From contig NZ_PXNS01000015.1 in assembly GCF_003045775.1 (NCBI RefSeq), positions 92,567 through 156,566 on the forward strand: DNA of 64,000 nucleotides, given 5' to 3'. Under the pieces are notes generated by a model. The model saw only the letters and a list, made by a program, of their open reading frames with translations. It ran no database searches and was not told the origin of the DNA. This DNA is from Halomonas litopenaei (GTDB taxonomy: Bacteria > Pseudomonadota > Gammaproteobacteria > Pseudomonadales > Halomonadaceae). A program made the translations under genes and the position numbers. Each line of letters begins with the position of its first letter. Within the stretch, counting starts at the first letter, position 1. Of this stretch, positions 7,829 through 15,834 are shown in pieces.

Positions 7829-9607
7829 ATGCGCAGCCATTATTGCGGCCAGCTCAACGAAACCCTGGTGGACCAGACGGTCAGCCTGTGCGGCTGGGTA
7901 CACCGCCGCCGTGACCACGGTGGGGTGATCTTCCTCGACCTTCGCGATCGTGACGGTATCGCCCAGGTCGTGGTCGACCCCGATACCGCCGAGGCCTTCG
8001 CCAATGCCGACCGCGCCCGCAGCGAGTACGTGCTGCGCATCCAGGGCCGAGTGCGCATGCGTCCCGAGGGAACCCAGAACCCGAACATGCCGACCGGCCT
8101 GATCGAGGTGCTGGCCAAGGAAGTGGAGGTGCTCAACACCGCCGCCACGCCGCCGTTCCAGCTCGACGAGCACGGCAAGGTGGGTGAGGAAATTCGCCTC
8201 AAGCACCGCTACATCGACCTGCGTCGCCCGGAGATGATCGAGAAGCTGCGTCTGCGCTCTCGCATCTCCCATAGCGTGCGGGCCTTCCTCGAAGGCGAGG
8301 GCTTCCTCGACATCGAGACGCCGGTGCTGACCCGGGCGACCCCGGAAGGTGCACGTGACTATCTGGTGCCGAGTCGGACCCACGCCGGCAGCTTCTTTGC
8401 GCTGCCGCAGTCGCCTCAGCTGTTCAAGCAACTGCTGATGGTGGCGGGCTTCGATCGCTACTACCAGATCGCCAAGTGCTTCCGTGACGAGGACCTGCGT
8501 GCCGACCGTCAGCCGGAATTTACCCAGATCGACCTCGAGGCCTCCTTCGTCGAAGAGGCCGACATCATGCGCATCACCGAGTCCATGGTGCAGGGCCTGT
8601 TCAAGGACGTGCTCGACGTGGATCTTGGCGAGTTCCCGCGCATGACCTGGCATGAGGCGATGCATCGTTTCGGTTCCGACAAGCCGGACCTGCGCATCCC
8701 GCTGGAGCTGACCGACGTCGATGACCTGATGAAGGAGGTGGACTTCAAGGTCTTCTCCGGTCCGGCCAACGCCGATGACGGCCGTGTCGCCGCACTCAAG
8801 GTGAGCGGTGGCGCCAAGCTGTCGCGCAAGGAAATCGACGAGTACACCAAGTTCGTCGGTATCTACGGCGCGCGGGGCCTTGCCTGGATCAAGGTCAACG
8901 AGCGTGCCAAGGGCATCGAGGGCCTGCAGTCGCCGATCGTCAAGTTCATGGAAGGCGTGATCGAGACCCTGCTGGATCGTGTGGGTGCCGAAGACGGTGA
9001 CATCATCTTCTTTGGTGCCGACAAGGCGCGCATCGTCAACGAGGCGCTGGGGGCTCTGCGGGTCAAGCTGGGTGAAGATCTCGATCTCTACACCCAGCCC
9101 TGGGCGCCGCTGTGGGTCGTCGACTTCCCGATGTTCGAGGCCGACGACAACGGTCGCCTGAGCCCGCTGCATCACCCCTTCACCTCGCCGGCGTGCAGCC
9201 CCGAGGAGCTCAAGGCCAACCCGGCCGAGGCCCTGTCGCGTGCCTATGACATGGTGCTCAACGGGACGGAGCTGGGTGGCGGCTCGATCCGTATCCACGA
9301 TCAGGCCATGCAGAGCGTGGTATTCGAGATCCTGGGTATCGGTGAAGAAGAAGCCCGCGAGAAGTTCGGCTTCCTGCTGGACGCGCTGCACTACGGTGCG
9401 CCGCCCCACGGTGGTCTGGCCTTCGGTCTCGATCGTCTGGTCATGCTGATGACCGGCGCTCGTACCATCCGTGAGGTCATCGCCTTCCCCAAGACCCAGA
9501 GTGCAGCCTGTCTGATGACCGACGCCCCTGGCGAGGTCAGCAACGACCAGCTCAAGGATCTGAGTATCCGCCTGCGTCAGAAGGCCAAGCCCGAAGCCAG
9601 CGAATAA
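7829..9607 (+). CDS. aspS: Aspartyl-tRNA synthetase
   Basis: Class II aminoacyl-tRNA synthetase that charges tRNA-Asp (possibly also tRNA-Asn). The N-terminal OB-fold anticodon domain (CGWVHRRRDHGGVIFLDLRD) is followed by class II motif 2 around FRDEDLRADRQPEFTQ and motif 3 GGLAFGLDRLVMLM near the C terminus; the bacterial insertion (GAD) domain lies between. The length of 592 residues is typical. The ATG at 7829 is preferred to an upstream in-frame start because it precedes the conserved MRSHYCG and has a GGAA-type ribosome binding site. A MITE-like element begins 6 bp after the stop. Confidence 0.98.
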   Translation: MRSHYCGQLNETLVDQTVSLCGWVHRRRDHGGVIFLDLRDRDGIAQVVVDPDTAEAFANADRARSEYVLRIQGRVRMRPEGTQNPNMPTGLIEVLAKEVEVLNTAATPPFQLDEHGKVGEEIRLKHRYIDLRRPEMIEKLRLRSRISHSVRAFLEGEGFLDIETPVLTRATPEGARDYLVPSRTHAGSFFALPQSPQLFKQLLMVAGFDRYYQIAKCFRDEDLRADRQPEFTQIDLEASFVEEADIMRITESMVQGLFKDVLDVDLGEFPRMTWHEAMHRFGSDKPDLRIPLELTDVDDLMKEVDFKVFSGPANADDGRVAALKVSGGAKLSRKEIDEYTKFVGIYGARGLAWIKVNERAKGIEGLQSPIVKFMEGVIETLLDRVGAEDGDIIFFGADKARIVNEALGALRVKLGEDLDLYTQPWAPLWVVDFPMFEADDNGRLSPLHHPFTSPACSPEELKANPAEALSRAYDMVLNGTELGGGSIRIHDQAMQSVVFEILGIGEEEAREKFGFLLDALHYGAPPHGGLAFGLDRLVMLMTGARTIREVIAFPKTQSAACLMTDAPGEVSNDQLKDLSIRLRQKAKPEASE

Positions 9608-9613
9608 CGCTAG

Positions 9614-9752
9614 GCGCTGTCCGAAAAGTCGACGAGCGAAGGTTAGACAAGGCAAAAATCGGTGAGACAGCGCAGTTTACGGGGTGTAAATGAGCATTTT
9701 GATCCGATTTTTAACGCCGTATTACCGAGCGCAGGCACTTTTCAGACAAGCC
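9614..9752 (+). mobile_element. MITE-like inverted-repeat element, copy A
   Basis: A 139-bp non-coding element with imperfect terminal inverted repeats (TGTCCGAAAAGT at the left, ACTTTTCAGACA at the right) and a second inner pair built on AAAAATCGG/CCGATTTTT. It is flanked by CTAG on both sides (9610-9613 and 9753-9756). The same sequence occurs inverted at 12638-12776 with only about two differences. No transposase is encoded. The 4-bp CTAG duplication fits IS5-group target preference, but the parent element is not in this window. Confidence 0.8.
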
Positions 9753-9771
9753 CTAGGCTATCGTGCTGTAC

Positions 9772-9805
9772 CGAAAACCCCCCGCCCATCGGCGGGGGGG
9801 TTTCG
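9772..9805. terminator. Bidirectional terminator between aspS and the monooxygenase gene
   Basis: A stem of up to 15 bp (CGAAAACCCCCCGCC, 9772-9786; GGCGGGGGGGTTTCG, 9791-9805) encloses a CATC loop. It lies between two convergent genes. Confidence 0.7.
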
Positions 9806-9816
9806 TTGATGGGAAA

Positions 9817-11088
9817 TCAGCCCAGCAGCCTGGACAGTGGTGACGGCAAGGAAGACGCCGCGCGACGGGCCAGCGACGGAAGGGTGGTGAGAGACGATAG
9901 AGGCGAGAGCGGTGAGATCGGTGAGCCACCATGAGGCTCGGTCAGATGCTGTCCGATCATTCTACGCGCCGGTGCCAGTCGGTCACCCAGGCGCAGCCCC
10001 AGGTGACGGACCATTCGTGCCGGCACTCCGTCATCGGTGTAGAGGCCAACGATGGCCTGGGTGGCTTGATATAGCGGCCAAGTGGCCAGCCGATGCTCGC
10101 GCTCATAGCGCTTCAGCAGTTGCGGGTCGGCGATGTCCTGTCCGAGTTGGTGGGCACGGATCAGCCGGCGGGCCAGGCGGTGCTGACTCTGGGCGCCAAA
10201 GTTGAAGCCGTGTGCCGTCACCGGATGCATGCCCACCGCGGCGTCACCGACCAGGGCAAAGCGTTCGGCCACGAAGCGCTCTGCGTAGGCGCTTACCAGG
10301 GGATAGACGTGGGTCGCGCCCTCCAGGGTCATGGCGCCGAGCCTGCGTCCGTAGCGATGGGTCAACGCCTGCGACAGTGCCTCGGGCGGCAGCGCGGTAA
10401 GCTCCGACATCTGCTGGCTGGGCAGGGTCACCACCGCCGACGACAGGTGTTCGTGCAATGGCAACAACGCCAGGGTCTGGCCGTGGTCGAACCACTCCCA
10501 GGCAGACTGGTCATGGGCGCGTTGGTGGCGAACCCGACACACCAGCATGCTGCGGCCGTTGTCGCGCATGCGCGCAGCGATTCCCATCTGACGGCGGGAC
10601 TCGGAGAAGCGACTGTCCGCGGCCACCGCCAGACGTGCCGACAGTCGAGTACCGTCTTCCAGTGCCAGACGCGCCGCACCGGGGTCGCTGGTGATGCTTT
10701 CCAGCGCCGAGAAGTGCCAGTCGATGCCGTCCATGCGTTCGGCTTCCTCGAAGGCGGCGCGGCGTATCAGATGGTTCGGCACCATGAAACCCAATGGTCG
10801 ATCGTCGCCGGAGTCGAAGTCCATGGCAAAGGACGACTGTCCGTTGAACACCTTGGCATGCGTCAGCGGTGCCACCTCGTGCTGGGGGATCCGCTGCCAC
10901 ACACCAATGTCGGCAAGCAGGTCGCAGGATGCCTGGGTCATGGCGATCTCGCGCCCATCGGGCCTGGGTTCGGCCAGTCGAGGGCGATCGATTCGATCGA
11001 TCAGTGCCACACTCAAGCCGGCACCGGCCAGTGCTCGCGCCAGGCATAGGCCCACTGGCCCTGCACCAATGATGGCCACATCCTTCAT
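9817..11088 (-). CDS. FAD-dependent monooxygenase of the UbiH/UbiF/Coq6 family (UbiM-like)
   Basis: Predicted ring hydroxylase of ubiquinone synthesis, acting near the inner membrane. The N-terminal FAD site is IIGAGPVGLCLARALAGAG. A second FAD segment near residue ~285 reads GDAAVGMHPVTAHGFNFG. Classical UbiH and UbiF have GDAAH and HPxxGQGxNLG here, so this is a divergent branch; UbiM proteins show such a variant. The length of 423 residues is slightly above average because of a Ser/Pro/Leu-rich C-terminal extension of ~35 residues. It stands alone, convergent with aspS and divergent from yebC. Which carbon it hydroxylates cannot be decided from the sequence. Confidence 0.85.
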   Translation of the reverse strand: MKDVAIIGAGPVGLCLARALAGAGLSVALIDRIDRPRLAEPRPDGREIAMTQASCDLLADIGVWQRIPQHEVAPLTHAKVFNGQSSFAMDFDSGDDRPLGFMVPNHLIRRAAFEEAERMDGIDWHFSALESITSDPGAARLALEDGTRLSARLAVAADSRFSESRRQMGIAARMRDNGRSMLVCRVRHQRAHDQSAWEWFDHGQTLALLPLHEHLSSAVVTLPSQQMSELTALPPEALSQALTHRYGRRLGAMTLEGATHVYPLVSAYAERFVAERFALVGDAAVGMHPVTAHGFNFGAQSQHRLARRLIRAHQLGQDIADPQLLKRYEREHRLATWPLYQATQAIVGLYTDDGVPARMVRHLGLRLGDRLAPARRMIGQHLTEPHGGSPISPLSPLSSLTTLPSLARRAASSLPSPLSRLLG

Positions 11089-11314
11089 TCGTCACTCCTG
11101 AGCTGGATTCGCTGGTGAGCTGCACGCGCGGTAGAATGCGCGATAAATCAAGCGCCCGACGCTAGCACAACGGGTGATCAGGTGGCGGGCTTTATGGCGC
11201 GCATTTGATCCAGCGCCGTGTTCAGGTGCTTTTGGCAGGCTCCTTCAGGGCCTTGTCTTCCAATATCGCCCGGCGACGTGCGAAGCGGGCTTCCAGCAAC
11301 CAACGGGATGCACC

Positions 11315-12067
11315 ATGGCAGGACATAGCAAGTGGTCGAACATCAAGCATCGCAAGGCCGCCCAGGATGCCAAGCGCGGCAAGATATTCTCCAAGCTGAT
11401 CCGCGAGCTGGGCGTGGCCGCTCGTCAGGGCGGGCCCGAACCCGCTGACAATCCGCGTCTGCGGGCCGCCATCGACAAGGCCCTGTCCAACAATATGACC
11501 AAGGACACGATCCAGCGGGCGGTGGATCGCGGGGCAGGGCAGAATGATGGCGATGACATGGAGGAGATCACCTACGAGGGCTATGGTCCGGAAGGCGTCG
11601 CCATCCTGGTGCAGTGCATGAGCGACAACCGCAATCGAACTGTCTCAGATGTGCGACACGCGTTTTCCAAGCATGGCGGCAACCTGGGCACCAGCGGATC
11701 GGTCGCCTTCATGTTCCATCACCAGGGGCGACTGACCCTGGCACCGGGGACCTCCGAGGAGGCAGCCATGGCGGCCACCCTGGAGGCGGAGCCCGAGGAT
11801 ATCCTGACCGACGAAGACGGCAGCCTGGAGGTGGTGACATCACCGGAGCGCTTTGGTGCCGTCAAGGATGCCCTGCTGGCCGCGGAGCTTGAGCCCGTCT
11901 ACAGCGACGTCGGACTCTTCGCCGATACCACCACGCCCATCGAGGATGCCGATCTCGCGCGCCGTGTGCTCGCCCTGATCGATCACCTCGAAGACCTCGA
12001 TGACGTGCAAAATGTTTTCACCAATGCGGACTTCAATGATGCCATTCTTGCCGAACTGGAGCGCTGA
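11315..12067 (+). CDS. yebC: YebC/TACO1-family protein
   Basis: A 250-residue member of the YebC family, which acts as a transcription regulator in some bacteria and helps translation of proline-rich stretches in others. The N terminus MAGHSKWSNIKHRKAAQD is diagnostic, followed by the KGIxF-type KRGKIFSKL and conserved NPRLRAAIDKA and YEGYGPEGVA blocks. The start at 11315 was chosen because it gives this conserved N terminus; the frame is open 141 bp further upstream. It lies 18 bp upstream of ruvC, the usual yebC-ruvC order. Confidence 0.97.
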   Translation: MAGHSKWSNIKHRKAAQDAKRGKIFSKLIRELGVAARQGGPEPADNPRLRAAIDKALSNNMTKDTIQRAVDRGAGQNDGDDMEEITYEGYGPEGVAILVQCMSDNRNRTVSDVRHAFSKHGGNLGTSGSVAFMFHHQGRLTLAPGTSEEAAMAATLEAEPEDILTDEDGSLEVVTSPERFGAVKDALLAAELEPVYSDVGLFADTTTPIEDADLARRVLALIDHLEDLDDVQNVFTNADFNDAILAELER

Positions 12068-12085
12068 CCTGCCGGGGAACCCGGC

Positions 12086-12637
12086 ATGATCGTGCTGGGG
12101 ATCGATCCTGGCTCGCGTATCACCGGCTACGGGGTGCTCGATGCCAGCGAGCGGCAGCCGCGCTACATCGCCAGTGGCTGCATCCGACTCAAGGATGAGT
12201 CCCTGGCCCAGCGTCTGGCGCAGGTCTATGCCGGGATCAGCGAGTTGATCGGCATCCACCGTCCCGCGGCCTTCGCCATCGAGCAGGTGTTCATGTCGAA
12301 AAACGCCGACTCTGCGCTGAAACTGGGTCAGGCGCGGGGCGCCGCCATCGTCTGCGCCGCCAATCACGGCCTGGACGTGCACGAGTATGGGCCGCGCCAG
12401 ATCAAGCAGGCGGTCACCGGCAGCGGTGGTGCCGACAAGACCCAGGTGCAGCACATGATCACGGCGACGCTGGGACTGTCCGGCACGCCCCAGGCGGACG
12501 CCGCCGATGCTCTGGGAATCGCCCTGACGCACTGCTACGCGTCACGTGGCTTGATCACCCAGGGCTCCTTCGGTGGGCGGCCCAGCGGCTCCAGGGGGGG
12601 CGGCAAGGGGACGTCCTGGCGCCAGTATCGTCCCTAG
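12086..12637 (+). CDS. ruvC: Crossover junction endodeoxyribonuclease RuvC
   Basis: Holliday-junction resolvase of the RuvABC recombination system. The acidic catalytic set is visible: Asp in GIDPGS (residue 7), Glu in AIEQVF (~residue 68) and two Asp in the AD-AAD segment (~residue 138-142). The length is 183 residues, with a Gly/Arg-rich tail. The TAG stop is the last three bases of the CTAG that flanks MITE copy B, so the element has inserted right at the end of the gene without altering the protein. The insertion separates ruvC from ruvAB by 382 bp. Confidence 0.98.
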   Translation: MIVLGIDPGSRITGYGVLDASERQPRYIASGCIRLKDESLAQRLAQVYAGISELIGIHRPAAFAIEQVFMSKNADSALKLGQARGAAIVCAANHGLDVHEYGPRQIKQAVTGSGGADKTQVQHMITATLGLSGTPQADAADALGIALTHCYASRGLITQGSFGGRPSGSRGGGKGTSWRQYRP

Positions 12638-12776
12638 GGCTTGTCTGAAAAGTGCCTGCGCTCGGTAATACGGCGTTAAAAATCGGATCAACATGCTCAT
12701 TTACACCCCGTAAACTGCGCTGTCTCACCGATTTTTGCCTTGTCTAACCTTCGCTCGTCGACTTTTCGGGCAGCGC
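12638..12776 (-). mobile_element. MITE-like inverted-repeat element, copy B
   Basis: This is the reverse complement of copy A (9614-9752), also 139 bp, with about two base differences. It is flanked on the left by CTAG (12634-12637), which contains the ruvC stop codon, and on the right by CTGG (12777-12780), a one-base variant of the expected duplication. Confidence 0.8.
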
Positions 12777-13019
12777 CTGGGTTTTTTTACGCCGATGCGC
12801 CGGGTTGTTGTTGCTGCGTCGGCTGACGTTCAGGCTGTCGCAAAGTGGCGACGGAAGCATTATCGAACAGCGTTTGTTTGTGCTGGCGGGGCCCAGGCTG
12901 CCACCGTATAGTGGGATGCAAGGTACGCTTGCAGGGTAGCCGCTCCCGCGATTCGTGACCGCCGTCTCAGGTACACTGGCGATCACTTTTACCGCCGAGA
13001 TCAAGGAAGTATTCGCGCC
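12777..13019. other. Intergenic region between MITE copy B and ruvA
   Basis: The stretch contains a small hairpin (GTCGC 12837-12841, GCGAC 12848-12852) and a TACACT that could serve as a -10 (12972-12977), about 43 bp before ruvA. No LexA-type CTGT-N8-ACAG box was found. No coding sequence is supported. Confidence 0.4.
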
Positions 13020-13631
13020 ATGATTGGACGCATCACGGGCACACTGCTCGAAACCCAACCACCCTGGCTGGTGGTCGACGTCAATGGCGTCGGCTACGAG
13101 ATGGAAGCCTCCATGACCACCCTGGTCGCCCTGCCGGGCGCCGGGGAGCGGGTGTCGCTGTACACCCATCTGACCGTGCGCGACGATGCCCATCTGCTGT
13201 ATGCCTTTGCCCGCGAGCAGGAGCGCGCGCTATTTCGCGCACTGATCAAGGTCAACGGTATCGGCCCCAAGCTGGCCCTGGCGATACTCTCCGGCATGGA
13301 CGAGGACGCCTTCATCCGCTGCGTGATGGAAGACGACGTCAAGGCGCTGACACGTCTGCCTGGCGTCGGCAAGAAGACGGCCGAACGTCTGGTGATCGAG
13401 ATGCGCGATCGCTTTCCCCACTGGCAGCATCCCGATAGCCTGCCGCTCGAAGGGAACACTCAGCCGTCCACACCGGTATCCGGCAAGACGGCATTGGCTG
13501 ACGCAGAGGCGGCGCTGGTCAGTCTGGGCTACAAGCCCACCGAGGCAAGCCGCATGTTGTCCGGCCTCGAGGATGAGGGCAGCACCGAAGCCATGATCAA
13601 GGCGGCGTTGGCGCGCCGCATGGCGGGTTGA
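13020..13631 (+). CDS. ruvA: Holliday junction branch migration protein RuvA
   Basis: A 203-residue DNA-binding subunit of RuvAB that grips the four-way junction. The N-terminal OB fold starts with MIGRITGTLLE. Two helix-hairpin-helix motifs follow (IKVNGIGPKLALAILSGM and LTRLPGVGKKTAERLV). A flexible linker then leads to the C-terminal helical domain that contacts RuvB (AEAALVSLGYKPTEASRML). It ends 2 bp before the ruvB start, so the two are surely co-translated. Confidence 0.98.
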   Translation: MIGRITGTLLETQPPWLVVDVNGVGYEMEASMTTLVALPGAGERVSLYTHLTVRDDAHLLYAFAREQERALFRALIKVNGIGPKLALAILSGMDEDAFIRCVMEDDVKALTRLPGVGKKTAERLVIEMRDRFPHWQHPDSLPLEGNTQPSTPVSGKTALADAEAALVSLGYKPTEASRMLSGLEDEGSTEAMIKAALARRMAG

Positions 13632-13633
13632 CC

Positions 13634-14662
13634 ATGATCGATACCGACCGACTGATCGCTGCCGATCCGCAGGAAGGAGAAGGGCGGGTGGACCACGCCA
13701 TCCGCCCCAGGCGCCTGGCCGACTATATCGGCCAGCCCCGGGTCAGGGAACAGCTCGAGATCTTCATCCATGCCGCCCGGGCCCGGGACGAGAGTCTCGA
13801 CCACACCCTGGTATTCGGCCCGCCTGGACTCGGCAAGACCACCCTGGCCAATATCATCGCCACCGAGATGGGCGTGGGCCTGACCTCGACCTCCGGGCCG
13901 GTGCTCGAGCGTGCCGGCGACCTGGCCGCCATGCTGACCAATCTCAAGGCCGGTGACGTCCTGTTCATCGACGAGATCCATCGACTCTCGCCGGTGGTGG
14001 AAGAGATCCTCTATCCCGCGATGGAAGACTTCCAGCTTGATATCGTCATCGGTGAGGGCCCTGCGGCCCGCTCGATCAAGCTCGATCTGCCCCCCTTCAC
14101 CCTGGTCGGGGCGACCACCCGAGCCGGGCGTCTGACGTCACCGCTGCGTGATCGTTTCGGTATCGTGCAACGCCTCGAGTTCTATGCCATCGACGAGCTG
14201 ACCGAGATCGTGGCACGCTCGGCGCGCCTGCTCGAGGTACACACCGACACGGACGGCGCCCGTGAGGTGGCCAGGCGCTCCCGTGGCACGCCACGTATCG
14301 CCAACCGGCTGCTGCGGCGGGTTCGCGACTTCGCCGAGGTCAAGGCGGCAGGGCGCATCACCGCCGAGGTGGCCGACCAGGCGCTCAACATGCTCCACGT
14401 TGACCACCATGGCCTCGACCATATGGACCGTCGCCTGCTGCTGGCGATGCTCGAGAAGTTCGACGGTGGCCCGGTGGGGGTGGATTCGCTGTCGGCGGCC
14501 ATCGGCGAGGAGCGCGACACCATCGAGGACGTGATCGAACCCTACCTGATTCAGCAAGGTCTGATGATGCGCACCGCACGAGGCCGGGTGGTGACGCGCC
14601 AGGCCTGGACCCATTTCGGCATGGCCCCTGACGACCAGGCCTTCGACGCTTCCAACGACTGA
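13634..14662 (+). CDS. ruvB: Holliday junction branch migration ATPase RuvB
   Basis: AAA+ motor that drives branch migration with RuvA. It carries Walker A (GPPGLGKTTLANI, residues ~62-74), Walker B (VLFIDEIHRL), sensor 1 (GATTRAG) and the arginine finger region (LTSPLRDRFG). A C-terminal winged helix completes 342 residues. The ATG at 13634 is used; a TTG two codons upstream overlaps the ruvA stop and is less likely. tolQ follows after 18 bp. Confidence 0.98.
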   Translation: MIDTDRLIAADPQEGEGRVDHAIRPRRLADYIGQPRVREQLEIFIHAARARDESLDHTLVFGPPGLGKTTLANIIATEMGVGLTSTSGPVLERAGDLAAMLTNLKAGDVLFIDEIHRLSPVVEEILYPAMEDFQLDIVIGEGPAARSIKLDLPPFTLVGATTRAGRLTSPLRDRFGIVQRLEFYAIDELTEIVARSARLLEVHTDTDGAREVARRSRGTPRIANRLLRRVRDFAEVKAAGRITAEVADQALNMLHVDHHGLDHMDRRLLLAMLEKFDGGPVGVDSLSAAIGEERDTIEDVIEPYLIQQGLMMRTARGRVVTRQAWTHFGMAPDDQAFDASND

Positions 14663-14680
14663 CCCGAGACGAGGATTTCC

Positions 14681-15370
14681 GTGAACGACTCCATGTCCAT
14701 TCCCCATCTGATCATGAACGCCAGCGGCGTGGTGCAATTTGTCATGCTGCTGCTGATGATCGGTTCCGTGCTTTCCTGGATCGTGGTGTTCCAGCGCAGC
14801 TTTGTGATGCGCCGTGCACGCAAGGCGCATCGCGCCTTCGAGGACCGCTTCTGGTCCGGCGTCGACCTCAACGAGCTGTATCGAGACGCCCCGGCCGAGG
14901 GCGAGACCCAGGGCGCCGAGCACATTTTTCGCGCCGGCTTTCGCGAGTTCAATCGGTTGATGCCGAAGACCCGCAGCCCCCAGGCGATCCTCGACGGCGT
15001 CCAACGCAGCATGCGGGTGGCCTGGTCACGTGAAGAAGAGCGCCTGAACCTGCACCTGGTGTTCCTCGCCACGGTGGCCTCGGCCAGCCCCTATATCGGC
15101 CTGTTCGGCACCGTCTGGGGCATCATGGGCTCCTTCCAGTCGCTGTCGATGGCCCAGCAGGCGACCCTGGCCACGGTGGCACCATGGATCGCGGAGGCGC
15201 TTGTCGCGACCGCCATGGGCCTGTTTGCAGCGATCCCCGCGGTCATCTTCTATAACCGCCTGTCGGCGGAATCGTCGCGCCTGCTGGGCAAGTACGAAGA
15301 CTTTGCCGAGGAGTTCCACTCCATCCTGCACCGCAACCTGCAGGGCCGGCCCGACGCCGGCGCCGCCTGA
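14681..15370 (+). CDS. tolQ: Tol-Pal system proton channel subunit TolQ
   Basis: Inner-membrane stator protein of the Tol-Pal machine that uses the proton gradient to keep the outer membrane attached during division. The MotA/TolQ/ExbB fold is clear: one N-terminal membrane helix (residues ~18-40), a large cytoplasmic loop, and a pair of late helices around ATVASASPYIGLFGTVWGIM and ALVATAMGLFAAIPAVIF. GTG 14681 is taken as start, with AGGA upstream; an ATG four codons later is possible. The usual ybgC thioesterase gene is missing between ruvB and tolQ. Confidence 0.96.
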   Translation: MNDSMSIPHLIMNASGVVQFVMLLLMIGSVLSWIVVFQRSFVMRRARKAHRAFEDRFWSGVDLNELYRDAPAEGETQGAEHIFRAGFREFNRLMPKTRSPQAILDGVQRSMRVAWSREEERLNLHLVFLATVASASPYIGLFGTVWGIMGSFQSLSMAQQATLATVAPWIAEALVATAMGLFAAIPAVIFYNRLSAESSRLLGKYEDFAEEFHSILHRNLQGRPDAGAA

Positions 15371-15385
15371 TCAAGGAGACGCCGC

Positions 15386-15826
<441 letters not shown>

Positions 15827-15834
15827 GAGCGCTC

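Noticed and set aside
7805..9655. A 616-residue open frame on the strand opposite aspS
   Set aside because: It lies fully antisense to a certain gene and follows from high GC at third positions. It has no domain resemblance and no ribosome binding site.
12777..13019. LexA box before ruvAB
   Set aside because: ruvAB is SOS-controlled in several bacteria, but no CTGT-N8-ACAG-type site was found in the gap.
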